Source: Alteromonas macleodii (GTDB taxonomy: Bacteria > Pseudomonadota > Gammaproteobacteria > Enterobacterales > Alteromonadaceae). From it: a DNA stretch of 64,000 nucleotides. Shown here piece after piece: positions 33,711 through 43,589 of the stretch. Each line of letters starts with the position of its first letter. Positions within the stretch are counted from its first letter, which is position 1. The stretch spans positions 1,198,333 through 1,262,332 of the forward strand of contig NZ_LR812090.1 in assembly GCF_903772925.1 (NCBI RefSeq), given 5' to 3'. The notes beneath the pieces are model-generated. The model saw nothing but the letters and a program-made list of their open reading frames with translations, did no database searches and had not been told where the DNA came from. Position numbers and translations under genes: made by a program.

Positions 33711-34439
33711 TTAAAGTGTTAATAACGACTTTAGCTTTTTGAGATATCGACGGCTCACGGGAACTGAATCTCCCGTCTTCATTAGAAGCGTAGCAAGGCC
33801 ATTATCCAAGAGTTTAATTTCCACAACGCATGATAACCTCACCAAGTATTGCCGGTGACACCGAACAAGCGCGGTTCTCTCTTCTAAGATTTTCAATGTG
33901 AGCTGCGTGTCTGCTTGTTGTTCTAGCGATCTAACATGTACGCCCGCCACATCGCTATAAGCAAACTGAATATCAGATTCGGGTAGCAGTAATATGCGCT
34001 GATGACCTACGCAAGGAATATGTACTAATGTGGGGGAGGCAATGGCGTCAATGTCAGTTTGGGGCTGAGTTCTCTTTTTAAGCCTGGCGAGTGTTTTATC
34101 AAGCCGCTCTGGTTCTACTGGTTTTAGCAAGTAATCAAACGCATTATCTTCAAATGCCTGAAGGGCATATTGTTCAAATGCCGTAACCAATACAACATAA
34201 GGCATGGTGTCTACGTCAAGCATAGCTAACATATCTAGCCCCGAGAGTTGGGGCATTTCTATATCCAGAAAAATAACATCTGGATTGTATTGTTTTATTA
34301 ATGCCAACCCTTCTATTGCGTTTGCAGCTTCGGCAAGAACTTGAACCTCATTAGTTTCGTTTAGCAACTGACAAAGCTCATCCCTGGCGAGGGGTTCGTC
34401 GTCAATAACAAGCGCCCGGAATACTGAATTCTTAGTCAT
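33711..34439 (-). CDS. LytTR-type response regulator (BtsR-like)
   Basis: 242 residues. Receiver domain 8-125 with acid pocket D13/D14 (VIDDEPLA), phosphoryl-acceptor D59 (VIFLDIEMP), and K near 105 (DYLLKPV). The LytTR DNA-binding domain is about 145-242 (VHIPCVGHQRILLLPESDIQF, then VRCHRQYLVRL, TGDSVPVSRRYLKKLK). Begins two bases past the LytS-type kinase. It would bind direct repeats, perhaps near the cstA-type gene; BtsR of E. coli activates the pyruvate transporter btsT, giving a precedent. Confidence 0.9.
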   Translation of the reverse strand: MTKNSVFRALVIDDEPLARDELCQLLNETNEVQVLAEAANAIEGLALIKQYNPDVIFLDIEMPQLSGLDMLAMLDVDTMPYVVLVTAFEQYALQAFEDNAFDYLLKPVEPERLDKTLARLKKRTQPQTDIDAIASPTLVHIPCVGHQRILLLPESDIQFAYSDVAGVHVRSLEQQADTQLTLKILEERTALVRCHRQYLVRLSCVVEIKLLDNGLATLLMKTGDSVPVSRRYLKKLKSLLTL

Positions 34440-34441
34440 GG

Positions 34442-36139
34442 TTAGCTCTGATAAGAATGATGGGTATGTGGGATAGAGAAAGACATACGGGTGAAGTGGT
34501 TAGCCCGACATTCGATTACCAGACCTGCTTGTTGGCCAAACTGATGAATAAGTCGTTTATCTACAATATCCATTCCTAAACCCGCGTCTTGCTTTTTCTT
34601 GGATTTGTACAAGCCAGCATTATCTTCTACAAGAATGTGAATATGGTCATCCGCCGTACAGCGTACATTTAGAGATAGATGCCCCCCCTCTATGCACTGA
34701 GCGATGCCGTGCTTGACCGCATTTTCAACTAATGGCTGTAGCGTAAAACTAGGTAAAAGTGCTGACATTGCTGCTTCGTCGTATTTTACCGTGATCTGTA
34801 GGCGCTCCGCAAAACGCGCTTTTTCAATCGCCAAATAAGCATTAACGTGGTCAATCTCTTCTTTGAGGGTAACAATTGCTGTATTTTGCTTGAGATTTAT
34901 TCTAAAAAAGCGCGACAAGCTTAGCACGAGCTCTCTGGCCTTTTTGGGGTCACGGCGGATAATAGCGCTAATGGTATTGAGCGCGTTAAAAAGAAAATGC
35001 GGGTTTACCTGTGCATGTAACAGCTTTATCTCTGATTGTGAGAGTAAATCTTTTTGTTGTTGATATTCGCCGTAAACTATCTGACTAGACAGTAATTGAG
35101 CGATGCCTTCTGCCATAGATAGTGTAACCGTCGACATAAACTTTCGTTTGGGTTCATAAAGCTTGATGGTACCCACAACTTCTGAACCAGAGTGAAGCGG
35201 TATAATTAACACGGAGCCCAGCGGACAGTTTTTGTCTAGGGTGCATTGATAAGGAAGTTCAGCGCCGTCTAAATGCACTATCTTGTTATTGTTTAGAGAC
35301 TCCATGGTACTTGCTGATGAGATGGGCGTATTTGGCAGGTGGTGATCCGCTCCCGTTCCGATAAACGCTAAAATCTTTTCTTTATCGGTAATTGCTACGG
35401 CGCCCACATTGGTTTCTTCATAAACAATGCGTGCAACTTTTTCTGCGTTTACTGGAGTAAATCCAGACGTAAGTATGCCCACCGAGCGGTCAGCTATGGA
35501 CAGTGCCCTACGTGAAAAAGTAGCAGAATACTTTTCAAATATTGTTTTCTTGTCAGATAAGATACTGATAAAAAGTGCGGCCCCCACAGTATTTGCAATT
35601 ATCATAGGTGCGGCAATAGCACTAACCAGTGCGTAAGACTTTTCAAAAGGTTCTGCAACAGTAAGTAGAATAGCCATTTGGAATAGCTCTGCTACAAAGG
35701 TAACAACGCCCACTTTCCATGGATTAAACAGATCCAAGCTCTTATTCTTTTTAACGTAGTAAACGTGCACCAGGCCACCAATCAAACCTTCCAATGTGGT
35801 GGAGATAGCGCAGGCCACATCAGTAAAACCACCCAATGAATAACGATGGAGGCCGCCGGTCAATCCTACGGCAAACCCAACTACTGGACCGCCTAGTAAT
35901 CCTCCTATAACTGCTCCAATGGCTCTGGTATTGGCAATGGCGTCGTCTATTTGCAGACCAAAATAGGTACCCAACACACAAAATGAAGAAAAAACTAAGT
36001 ACACCAGATAGCGGTGCTTGCGGTGGGAGGAAATACTGAGAATAGGGAGGAATAACGGTGTTTTACTGAGCATGTACGCGAGTACAAGATACACACACAT
36101 TTGTTGAAGTAGTGAGAGTATGAGTTCCATGCTTGCCAA
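34442..36139 (-). CDS. LytS/BtsS-like sensor histidine kinase
   Basis: 565 residues. 5TM-5TMR_LYT membrane sensor (about 5-200; ALVSAIAAPMIIANTVGAALF is in the last helices), GAF-like domain (about 220-355), then a His_kinase module with phospho-acceptor H in LLHAQVNPHFLFNALNTISAI (near 370) and HATPase motifs N (LVENAVKHGIAQ) and G (DAGLGMDIVDKRL). E. coli BtsS senses extracellular pyruvate. The membrane domain is the same kind here. Adjacent, same-strand LytTR partner and upstream CstA-type transporter support a carboxylate or pyruvate sensor. Its start lies 113 bases after the transporter stop. Confidence 0.9.
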   Translation of the reverse strand: MASMELILSLLQQMCVYLVLAYMLSKTPLFLPILSISSHRKHRYLVYLVFSSFCVLGTYFGLQIDDAIANTRAIGAVIGGLLGGPVVGFAVGLTGGLHRYSLGGFTDVACAISTTLEGLIGGLVHVYYVKKNKSLDLFNPWKVGVVTFVAELFQMAILLTVAEPFEKSYALVSAIAAPMIIANTVGAALFISILSDKKTIFEKYSATFSRRALSIADRSVGILTSGFTPVNAEKVARIVYEETNVGAVAITDKEKILAFIGTGADHHLPNTPISSASTMESLNNNKIVHLDGAELPYQCTLDKNCPLGSVLIIPLHSGSEVVGTIKLYEPKRKFMSTVTLSMAEGIAQLLSSQIVYGEYQQQKDLLSQSEIKLLHAQVNPHFLFNALNTISAIIRRDPKKARELVLSLSRFFRINLKQNTAIVTLKEEIDHVNAYLAIEKARFAERLQITVKYDEAAMSALLPSFTLQPLVENAVKHGIAQCIEGGHLSLNVRCTADDHIHILVEDNAGLYKSKKKQDAGLGMDIVDKRLIHQFGQQAGLVIECRANHFTRMSFSIPHTHHSYQS

Positions 36140-36198
36140 TATTACCGCCAGTTAAAAGTGAGCCTCATTATAACTCATTTAAAACGTACAAAATAAAT

Positions 36199-36222
36199 AG
36201 CCGCCCTATATAAAGGGCGGCT
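36199..36222 (-). terminator. Terminator between the CstA gene and the LytS gene
   Basis: AGCCGCCCT and AGGGCGGCT form a nine-pair stem with loop ATATAA. On the minus strand the stem is followed by ATTTATTTT, a T-rich tail. It lies just after the cstA stop. Confidence 0.75.
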
Positions 36223-36252
36223 CATCATATTACACGTGTTTAGTGTAGGAAG

Positions 36253-37746
36253 TTACGCGTCTACTGGTTGAGTGGGCTTTTCAGCACTTACAGATATAGG
36301 TTCGAGTGGGGCTTCGCCTTTCCCTTTAGAAATTCGAATGACATAAACAGTGGTAATCAAAGATGCAACAAGCCCGATGATTGTTGATATATTCATCGCC
36401 ATACCGAAACCCAAGGTGTCGTTATTTAAAATAAAAGTTACACAAACGGCAGTCATAAACATAGCCGGCACCGTGGTGATCCAATGCAATTTATTGTGTC
36501 TAAGTAAGTACGCAGAGGCAGTCCACAACATCATGACGGCAGTTGTCTGATTGGCAAACCCGAAGTAGCGCCAGATAACACCGAAATCGACTTGGGTGAG
36601 GATGCCGCCCAGAACAAACAAAGGGGCAGCCATAAATAACCGGTTACGTATACCTTTTTGTTCAACGTTAAAGTACTCAGCCATAATTAGGCGGCTTGAA
36701 CGAAAGGCGGTGTCGCCAGACGTGATAGGCAGAATCACCACACCAAGAAACGCGAGTACGCCACCCACAACACCCAAAAGACCGAATGATGAAGCGTAAA
36801 CAACGTTACCAGGGCCACCGTCAGTAATGGCTGCAGACAGCGCTTCTAAATTGTCGAAGTATGAAAGGGCAATCGCACACCAGATAAGGGCAATCACGCC
36901 TTCACCTATCATTGCACCAAAAAACACGAAGCGTCCGTTTTTCTCGTTTTCCATGCAACGAGCCATTAGTGGTGATTGGGTTGCATGAAACCCAGATATA
37001 GCGCCACAAGCGATAGTAATGAAGAGCGCAGGCCATAGCGGCATATCGTTAGGGTTAAGGTTAGTCAGCATATCGCTTGCTGAAAACTGACTCAAAATAG
37101 AGTGCTGGTCTGAATAGCTGGCTGCGGCTAATAAACCTACTGACATGAAGATAAGAAGTGCACCGAAAAACGGATAGAAGCGGCCAATAATCTTATCTAC
37201 TGGAACTATGGTTGCCAGTATGTAATAGGCGAAAATAATAGCTACCATGGTGCCAACTTCCACCTGCAATGATGTTTGGTCATTGACTAAATTGGTAATC
37301 ATACCCGCAGGCGCTGAGACAAAAACCACACCTACCAGTAGAAGCAGCACAATAGCGAACAAGTTCATAAAGTGCTTAGCGCCTCGGCCCAAATAACGGC
37401 CAGATAAGCTAGGCACAGATTCTCCATTGTTGCGAACTGACAGCATACCCGAAAAATAATCGTGAACAGCGCCGGCAAAAATGCACCCTAATACAATCCA
37501 AAGCATGGCAGCTGGGCCATATAGTGCACCCATAATAGGACCAAATATAGGGCCTACGCCAGCAATGTTCAGAAGCTGAACGAGGTACACCTTCGGTGTA
37601 GACATGGGAACAAAGTCTACGCCGTCTTTTTGGCTATGTGCAGGAGTGGGGCGTGCTGGTGTGACGCCAAATACCTTCTCAACAAAGGCGCCATATATAA
37701 AGTAGCCAGCAATAAGCGCGGCTACGCAAATTAGAAACAATATCAC
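36253..37746 (-). CDS. cstA: CstA-family carbon-starvation (pyruvate-type) transporter
   Basis: 497 residues, about twelve TM helices. Seen: VYLVQLLNIAGVGPIFGPIMGALYGP, IFAGAVHDYFSGMLSVRNNGESVPSLSGRYLG, both CstA signatures, and GFHATQSPLMARCMENE. E. coli CstA and BtsT are about 700 residues; this shorter form is common in marine gammaproteobacteria. E. coli BtsT is a pyruvate/H+ symporter and CstA imports pyruvate or peptides. Upstream of the LytS/LytTR pair and in the same direction, it may be the target of that pair. Starts at ATG 37746. Confidence 0.88.
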   Translation of the reverse strand: MILFLICVAALIAGYFIYGAFVEKVFGVTPARPTPAHSQKDGVDFVPMSTPKVYLVQLLNIAGVGPIFGPIMGALYGPAAMLWIVLGCIFAGAVHDYFSGMLSVRNNGESVPSLSGRYLGRGAKHFMNLFAIVLLLLVGVVFVSAPAGMITNLVNDQTSLQVEVGTMVAIIFAYYILATIVPVDKIIGRFYPFFGALLIFMSVGLLAAASYSDQHSILSQFSASDMLTNLNPNDMPLWPALFITIACGAISGFHATQSPLMARCMENEKNGRFVFFGAMIGEGVIALIWCAIALSYFDNLEALSAAITDGGPGNVVYASSFGLLGVVGGVLAFLGVVILPITSGDTAFRSSRLIMAEYFNVEQKGIRNRLFMAAPLFVLGGILTQVDFGVIWRYFGFANQTTAVMMLWTASAYLLRHNKLHWITTVPAMFMTAVCVTFILNNDTLGFGMAMNISTIIGLVASLITTVYVIRISKGKGEAPLEPISVSAEKPTQPVDA

Positions 37747-37800
37747 AGGGCGTTGTCCTTATTTTTATAAATAGGGTTTATAAAAAGGGTCTGTCACTTG

Positions 37801-37823
37801 TGTTGTAAACGGTGTGTACAACA
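37801..37823. promoter_or_regulatory. Inverted repeat upstream of the CstA-family gene
   Basis: TGTTGTA (37801-37807) and TACAACA (37817-37823) are exact inverted arms with a nine-base spacer, 55-77 bases before the cstA ATG. Candidate operator for a dimeric regulator. LytTR proteins usually prefer direct repeats, so another regulator is as likely. The 346 bases from 37747 to 38092 otherwise show only the promoter of prfC, which I cannot place. Confidence 0.4.
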
Positions 37824-38092
37824 ATGTTTGAAATAGGTTAACGATGTGAAAGTGTGTATGCATGAAAAAAAGCAGTGAGTGGTCGCATAGCAAATTAAGC
37901 GGTAGGGAGTATGTAATTTCGCTCTACTGTTACGTGCAGTAAAATGCTAAAATCCGCGCAATTAATTACCAAGCCGTATCAAGCGTTTTACCGCAATACT
38001 GAATTTGCGCGGAAAAGCATTGCTTATCCGTTATGAAACGCGCCTGTAAGCAATTGATTTACAGTGATAATAGATAACGAAGATAAGTGTTG

Positions 38093-39682
38093 ATGTCAGA
38101 TAAGAAGCTTCTAGAAGAGATTAAAAAGCGACGTACGTTCGCAATCATATCGCACCCGGATGCGGGTAAAACCACGATTACCGAAAAAGTATTGTTATTC
38201 GGACGCGCCCTGCAAACTGCCGGTACCGTTAAAGGTAAAAAGTCAGGTCAGCATGCTAAATCTGACTGGATGGAAATGGAAAAAGAGCGTGGTATCTCGG
38301 TAACCACCTCGGTCATGCAGTTTCCATATAGCGATCACTTAGTAAACCTGCTGGATACTCCGGGGCATGAAGACTTTTCTGAAGATACCTATCGAACACT
38401 GACGGCGGTTGACTCATGCCTTATGGTTATCGACGCAGCGAAAGGTGTAGAAGACCGAACCCGTAAACTTATGGAAGTCACCCGTTTGCGCGATACGCCG
38501 ATTGTGACTTTCATGAACAAGCTTGACCGTGATATTCGCGATCCTATGGAACTGCTCGATGAAGTAGAAACCGAGCTTGATATCCTGTGTGCACCAATCA
38601 CATGGCCGATTGGCTGTGGTAAGAGCTTTAAAGGTGTATATCACCTTCACCGCGACGAAACTATTTTGTATCAAAGCGGCCAGGGTCACACTATCCAAGA
38701 CGTGCGCATCATCAAAGGGTTAGATAACCCTGAGTTAGATACTGCAGTAGGAAGTGACCTCGCTGAAACCTTGCGTGACGAGCTTGAGCTTGTACGCGGT
38801 GCATCTAACGAATTTGAACAAGAGCTTTTCTTGGAAGGCCAGTTAACGCCAGTATTTTTCGGTACAGCATTAGGTAACTTCGGTGTTGATCATATGCTTG
38901 ACGGTTTGGTTGAGTGGGCACCTGCGCCACTTGGCCGCGAAACCGAAGAAGGGACTATCGAAAGTACCGACGGTAAGTTCAGTGGCTTTGTATTTAAGAT
39001 TCAGGCCAACATGGACCCGAAACACCGTGACCGCATCGCATTCTGTCGTATTGTGTCGGGCAAGTACGAAAAAGGCATGAAAATGCGCAACAGCCGTTTA
39101 GGTAAAGATGTGCGTATTTCGGATGCATTGACCTTCTTGGCTGGTGACCGTTCATTGCTAGAAGAAGCCTATGCCGGCGATATCATCGGCTTGCACAATC
39201 ACGGTACCATTCGCATAGGGGACACCTTCACGTCAGGCGATAACTACCGCTTTACGGGTATTCCAAACTTTGCGCCTGAGCTATTTAAACGCATCCGCTT
39301 GAAAGATCCGCTTAAGCAAAAGCAACTGCTGAAAGGGCTGATCCAGCTTTCTGAGGAAGGGGCGGTACAGGTGTTTAGACCGCTTGCCAACAACGATTTG
39401 ATTGTGGGCGCAGTAGGTGTGCTTCAGTTTGACGTAGTTGTCGCTCGCTTGAAAGCCGAATACAACGTAGACGCGCTTTATGAGCATATTAACGTGAGCA
39501 CTGCCCGCTGGGTTTACTCTGACAATGAGAAGAAGCTTGATGAATTCCGCCGTAAAGGTGAGCAAAATCTTGCACTAGATGGCGGCGATAACTTGACGTA
39601 CATCGCACCTACTATGGTGAATTTACAGCTAGCGCAAGAGCGCTACCCTGATATTCAGTTCAAGAACACGCGCGAAAATTAA
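38093..39682 (+). CDS. prfC: Peptide chain release factor 3
   Basis: 529 residues, a translational GTPase that removes RF1 or RF2 from the ribosome after termination. G1 is [13 protein letters not shown] (about 20), switch [10 protein letters not shown] near 87, NKxD as NKLDRD near 140. The rest of the protein follows the EF-G-like domain order ([32 protein letters not shown]). ATG 38093 follows GTG and TTG codons in the same frame; no strong Shine-Dalgarno is seen. Confidence 0.95.
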   Translation: MSDKKLLEEIKKRRTFAIISHPDAGKTTITEKVLLFGRALQTAGTVKGKKSGQHAKSDWMEMEKERGISVTTSVMQFPYSDHLVNLLDTPGHEDFSEDTYRTLTAVDSCLMVIDAAKGVEDRTRKLMEVTRLRDTPIVTFMNKLDRDIRDPMELLDEVETELDILCAPITWPIGCGKSFKGVYHLHRDETILYQSGQGHTIQDVRIIKGLDNPELDTAVGSDLAETLRDELELVRGASNEFEQELFLEGQLTPVFFGTALGNFGVDHMLDGLVEWAPAPLGRETEEGTIESTDGKFSGFVFKIQANMDPKHRDRIAFCRIVSGKYEKGMKMRNSRLGKDVRISDALTFLAGDRSLLEEAYAGDIIGLHNHGTIRIGDTFTSGDNYRFTGIPNFAPELFKRIRLKDPLKQKQLLKGLIQLSEEGAVQVFRPLANNDLIVGAVGVLQFDVVVARLKAEYNVDALYEHINVSTARWVYSDNEKKLDEFRRKGEQNLALDGGDNLTYIAPTMVNLQLAQERYPDIQFKNTREN

Positions 39683-39715
39683 GCTAATAAAGATTAAACA
39701 AAGACACAATATATT

Positions 39716-41446
39716 ATGAATATACATGCACTATTAGTTAACCGTTTCACTGAAGCTCTACAAGAAATGGGCGTAGAAAATGCGCCAGTGCCAGTTTCGC
39801 GCAGCGCTCGACCTGAATTTGGTGAATATCAGTTTAACGGCGCGATGGCGCTAGCCAAGCAGCTTAAGCAAAAGCCGCGCGATATTGCAGAGAAGATTGT
39901 TGATATCGTTAAACTTGACGATATTGCCAGTAAATTAGAAGTGGCTGGTCCTGGCTTTATTAACGTACATTTAAACGACGATTGGCTGTCTAATCAGTGT
40001 GAGCTATCGCTAACCGACCCGCGTTTAGGCATTGCTAAGTCAAAAGAACAGAACATTGTTGTTGATTACTCTTCTCCAAACCTAGCCAAAGAGATGCACG
40101 TGGGACACCTGCGTACTACCATCATCGGCGACGCTGTGGTTAAAGTACTGGAGTTCTTGGGCCACAACGTTATTCGTCAAAACCACATGGGCGACTGGGG
40201 CACTCAGTTCGGTATGTTGCTTGCGCACCTTTCAGACAAGCTTCAAGACGAAGTAGCTGAAACAGCGCTCTCTGATCTTGAAGACTTTTACCGCGAAGCC
40301 AAAGTACGTTTTGACGAAGAAGAAGGTTTTGCCGACCGCGCCCGTGAATACGTTGTTAAACTGCAGGGCGGCGACGCTCAGTGTTTGGCGCTGTGGGAAA
40401 AGTTCATTGACGTGTCTATCGCTCATTCTGAAGAAGTGTACGACAAACTAAACGTAAGCCTGACCCGTAAAGATATTATGGGTGAGTCAGCTTACAATGA
40501 AGATTTAGCAAACGTAATCAGCGACCTCAGAGAAAAAGGTATCGCTGTTGAAGACCAAGGCGCGCAGGTGGTGTTTATTCCTGAGCTTGCTGATAAAGAA
40601 GGCAACCCTGCGGTTTATATCGTTCAGAAGTCGGGTGGTGGCTATCTTTACGCAACTACTGACCTTGCAGCCATGCGCTATCGCAGCGGCAAGCTAAATG
40701 CTGACCGTACGCTTATTCTTACCGATGCTCGCCAAGCACTGCACTTCAAGCAAACTGAAATTGTAGGCCGCAAAGCAGGCTTTATGAAAGAAGAGCAAAC
40801 TTACGAACATTGCCCGTTTGGTATGATGCTAGGCAGTGACGGTAAGCCATTTAAAACACGTACTGGCGGTACAGTTAAATTGGTTGAGTTACTTGATGAA
40901 GCCGTTGAACGTGCAGGTAAGTTAATTGCAGAGCGCGACAACGATTTAAGTGAAGACGAGCTTAAAGAGGTTGCCCGCAAGGTAGGTATTGGCGCTGTGA
41001 AATACGCTGACCTATCTAAAAACCGCACAACCGATTACATGTTCAATTGGGACTCAATGCTAAGTTTTGAAGGTAACACTGCGCCTTACCTTCAATATGC
41101 GTATACCCGAGTGAAAAGCTTGTTCAGAAAAGCGGGTGTGGATATGGCCACCATGCCAGTAGGTATCAATATTGCTGAGAAACAAGAGCACGCGCTAGCT
41201 GTATTACTTATGCAGTTTGAAGAGGTGATTGGTACAGTATCTCGTGAAGCCACGCCTCATGTACTGTGTACTTACCTCTATGATGTGGCTTCAGCATTTA
41301 TGTCATTCTACGAAGCGTGCCCGATGCTAAAAGACGGTATTGAGCCAGCGGTGCGTGATAGTCGTTTAGCCTTGTCAGCTTTGGTTGCCAAGACGCTAGA
41401 GCAAGGATTAACCCTACTTGGCATTGAAACACTAGAAAAAATGTAG
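39716..41446 (+). CDS. argS: Arginyl-tRNA synthetase
   Basis: 576 residues, a class I synthetase charging tRNA-Arg. The N-terminal Add1 domain is residues 1-85. The HIGH motif is HVGHLR near 126-133. The region with GKPFKTRTGGTVKL takes the place of KMSKS, as in ArgRS enzymes lacking the canonical lysine. The anticodon-binding domain starts near residue 440 (APYLQYAYTRVKSLFRKAG). It follows prfC by 33 bases on the same strand. A strong terminator follows. Confidence 0.96.
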   Translation: MNIHALLVNRFTEALQEMGVENAPVPVSRSARPEFGEYQFNGAMALAKQLKQKPRDIAEKIVDIVKLDDIASKLEVAGPGFINVHLNDDWLSNQCELSLTDPRLGIAKSKEQNIVVDYSSPNLAKEMHVGHLRTTIIGDAVVKVLEFLGHNVIRQNHMGDWGTQFGMLLAHLSDKLQDEVAETALSDLEDFYREAKVRFDEEEGFADRAREYVVKLQGGDAQCLALWEKFIDVSIAHSEEVYDKLNVSLTRKDIMGESAYNEDLANVISDLREKGIAVEDQGAQVVFIPELADKEGNPAVYIVQKSGGGYLYATTDLAAMRYRSGKLNADRTLILTDARQALHFKQTEIVGRKAGFMKEEQTYEHCPFGMMLGSDGKPFKTRTGGTVKLVELLDEAVERAGKLIAERDNDLSEDELKEVARKVGIGAVKYADLSKNRTTDYMFNWDSMLSFEGNTAPYLQYAYTRVKSLFRKAGVDMATMPVGINIAEKQEHALAVLLMQFEEVIGTVSREATPHVLCTYLYDVASAFMSFYEACPMLKDGIEPAVRDSRLALSALVAKTLEQGLTLLGIETLEKM

Positions 41447-41477
41447 TGTTCGCGGTACAACATACATATTGATATTG

Positions 41478-41509
41478 AAAAGGCTGACAATGATTGTCAG
41501 CCTTTTTTT
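41478..41509 (+). terminator. Rho-independent terminator of argS
   Basis: AAAGGCTGACAA pairs with TTGTCAGCCTTT around the loop TGA, with the T-run following. It also has an A-run before the stem, so it could work in both directions. Confidence 0.9.
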
Positions 41510-41648
41510 ATGCAAAATAAAGAACGTCAAAAATACATTGTCCGTTTGCGCTAATCATGATCCTTATTTATCGATTAGAACCGATGGCGTAATAAATTCT
41601 TATAAAGTAAACGATAAAGACGACTCAAATTAACGACAGGAAATTCAA

Positions 41649-42218
41649 ATGACCAAGATCCTTGCATTTGCAGGTAGTACCCGTAAAGGTTCATTCAACC
41701 AAGCTATTATGAAAGTTGCAGCTGAAGGCGCCCGCGAGGCTGGCGCAGAGGTTACCGTTATCGACCTGGCCGACTTTCAAATGCCATTATTTAATGAAGA
41801 TGAGGAAGCCGAGTTTGGCATTCCTGAAAAAGCACAGGCGTTCAAAGAATTGCTAATGAGTCATGATGGTTTTCTAGTTGCCTCACCAGAATACAACTCT
41901 AGCTACCCAGCACTGCTCAAAAACGCCATTGACTGGGCATCACGCATGAGCGAAGGCGAAAAGCCACTGCAAGCGTATCGCGGTAAAGTAGCTGGTATTA
42001 TGGCCGCATCGGCAGGCGGGCTGGGCGGTATGCGTGTGCTGGTGGTACTAAGAATGTTACTTGAGAACCTAGGTACTATGGTGCTGCCAAATCAAAAAGC
42101 TATAGCAAAAGTAAATACGCTTATGGATGAGGGCGTAATTACGGATGAAAAAACTATTAAGCAGCTAAAAAACTTGGGTAAAGAAACTGCCGAGTTGGCT
42201 GGTAAGCTAGCGAAATAA
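41649..42218 (+). CDS. NADPH-dependent FMN reductase
   Basis: 189 residues of the flavodoxin-like fold. FMN-phosphate loop GSTRKGSFNQAI (residues 8-19). The second motif is ASPEYNSSYPALLKNAIDW near 77-95. The third is MAASAGGLGG near 118. It resembles ChrR/azoreductase-type NAD(P)H:quinone oxidoreductases, which give two-electron reduction of quinones, chromate or azo dyes. It stands alone and is convergent with the DUF2891 gene. Physiological substrate unknown. Confidence 0.9.
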   Translation: MTKILAFAGSTRKGSFNQAIMKVAAEGAREAGAEVTVIDLADFQMPLFNEDEEAEFGIPEKAQAFKELLMSHDGFLVASPEYNSSYPALLKNAIDWASRMSEGEKPLQAYRGKVAGIMAASAGGLGGMRVLVVLRMLLENLGTMVLPNQKAIAKVNTLMDEGVITDEKTIKQLKNLGKETAELAGKLAK

Positions 42219-42252
42219 TAGTCGTTGGTACAACATCTTATAGACACACAGA

Positions 42253-42284
42253 AAGCTCGGCTGCAAAATATTGCAGCCGAGCTT
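42253..42284. terminator. Bidirectional terminator between FMN reductase and DUF2891 genes
   Basis: AAGCTCGGCTGCAA and TTGCAGCCGAGCTT form a 14-pair stem around AATA. No long T-run on either side, but it is placed between convergent genes. Confidence 0.7.
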
Positions 42285-42288
42285 GAAT

Positions 42289-43464
42289 TTAGTCTATGCC
42301 ACGCTGTGTTTCCAAATAGCTAGCAAAACTGCCAAGCCAGTGGCTTCCCATGTAGTGCATATCACCAAACACCGCGTTTAATCCTGCATCACGATGTGCT
42401 TTTAGCGTTTTCTTCAGTACAGGTAAGCGTGCGTCATCGTTTGATAAAGCGCTTATAATGCCTTCAATCATCCACGCACGGCTGATATTAAGCCCGTCTA
42501 GGTGAGCGAGCTTACCATCCGTTTTGTCTGTAACAGTCGCAGGTGCTAGCCAACTTGAAGTTTCAGCGGTTAGGTCTGGAAAGAATGCTGAAAGCCATTG
42601 GCTGTAGTCTTTTTTAGCCATTACTCGGCGCATTAGGTCGGCTTCAGCCAAGCACGGTGATAGAAAATCCTGCCCTGAAGGCTCGTAGGCTAGGGGACAT
42701 TGCTTATCAGCCTGGTAATATTCTTTTACTCTAGATGTAAGCAGTGCTTCAAAGTCCCTGTTATCTGCTACCTTCGCCCAGTCTAACATTAGTCCAAAAG
42801 CAAAGGCGGTTTGGCTGTGTTCACCCGTTCGAATAGGGTAAGCCAATTTAGGTAACCACGCATTTACTCTTGCCACAATTTCTTCCTCAAGTGGCAGTAG
42901 CGTGTCCAGCCATACCTCTGCTTCTGGAATTGATGATTGGCGTAGTTCCGCGGTTAATTGTAGAAACCAAGCAAGGCCATAGGGGCGCTCAAATGACGCA
43001 TTGTTTTCGCGCTTCAGGCTAGCAAGTTCACCTTGAATGTTCTCTGCCGTAAAGCTGGTGTTGAGGCTTTTAATGATTAAATCTTTATCAACAGCGTCTT
43101 GCGCAGTATTTAACATTCTTACTAGGAGCCAATGGCCATGAACTGATGAGTGCCAGTCTAAACATCCGTAAAATGCGGGGTAGAGTTGACTTGGTGCCTT
43201 TACGTCATCGCCATTATTCATCATGTGTTTTACAACATTGGGAAACTCTTGATGAATACAATGGAGCGCGAGGTTAGCAAAAACGCTTTCGTAATTATTG
43301 TTAGGAACGCCAGTGGGAGCATTTGCTACTAAAGCTTGATTGGCACCGGCACTGCCCTTGTTGTTGGCTTCAACTGTCGGTGAACTACTAGCAAAGGCGT
43401 TGTGGGTGGCAAACGCTGTGGCAAATGCAAGGGTACAGCGAACAAGTTTTTTTATTTTGAACAT
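42289..43464 (-). CDS. Secreted DUF2891 protein
   Basis: About 391 residues. Signal peptide to about 26 (TLAFATAFATHNAFA). The rest matches DUF2891: LALHCIHQEFPNVVKHMM, then YPAFYGCLDWHSSVHGHWLLVRML, where the GCxDWHSSVHGHW motif is the most conserved. The fold is expected to be an all-alpha barrel like (alpha/alpha)6 glycosidases; no activity is known. ATG 43464 is used since the longer start would be a GTG. It lies in the periplasm or is lipid-bound. Confidence 0.8.
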   Translation of the reverse strand: MFKIKKLVRCTLAFATAFATHNAFASSSPTVEANNKGSAGANQALVANAPTGVPNNNYESVFANLALHCIHQEFPNVVKHMMNNGDDVKAPSQLYPAFYGCLDWHSSVHGHWLLVRMLNTAQDAVDKDLIIKSLNTSFTAENIQGELASLKRENNASFERPYGLAWFLQLTAELRQSSIPEAEVWLDTLLPLEEEIVARVNAWLPKLAYPIRTGEHSQTAFAFGLMLDWAKVADNRDFEALLTSRVKEYYQADKQCPLAYEPSGQDFLSPCLAEADLMRRVMAKKDYSQWLSAFFPDLTAETSSWLAPATVTDKTDGKLAHLDGLNISRAWMIEGIISALSNDDARLPVLKKTLKAHRDAGLNAVFGDMHYMGSHWLGSFASYLETQRGID

Positions 43465-43589
43465 AGTGTTGCGCACTTAATCAATGAGAAGTATATCGCC
43501 AATGTATAGTGATAAATGCTTTGAATAAAGTGCTGCGCGATACATAACGCCCCAGCACTTTAAACAGCAGCAACAGGCTTTTTTAAACC

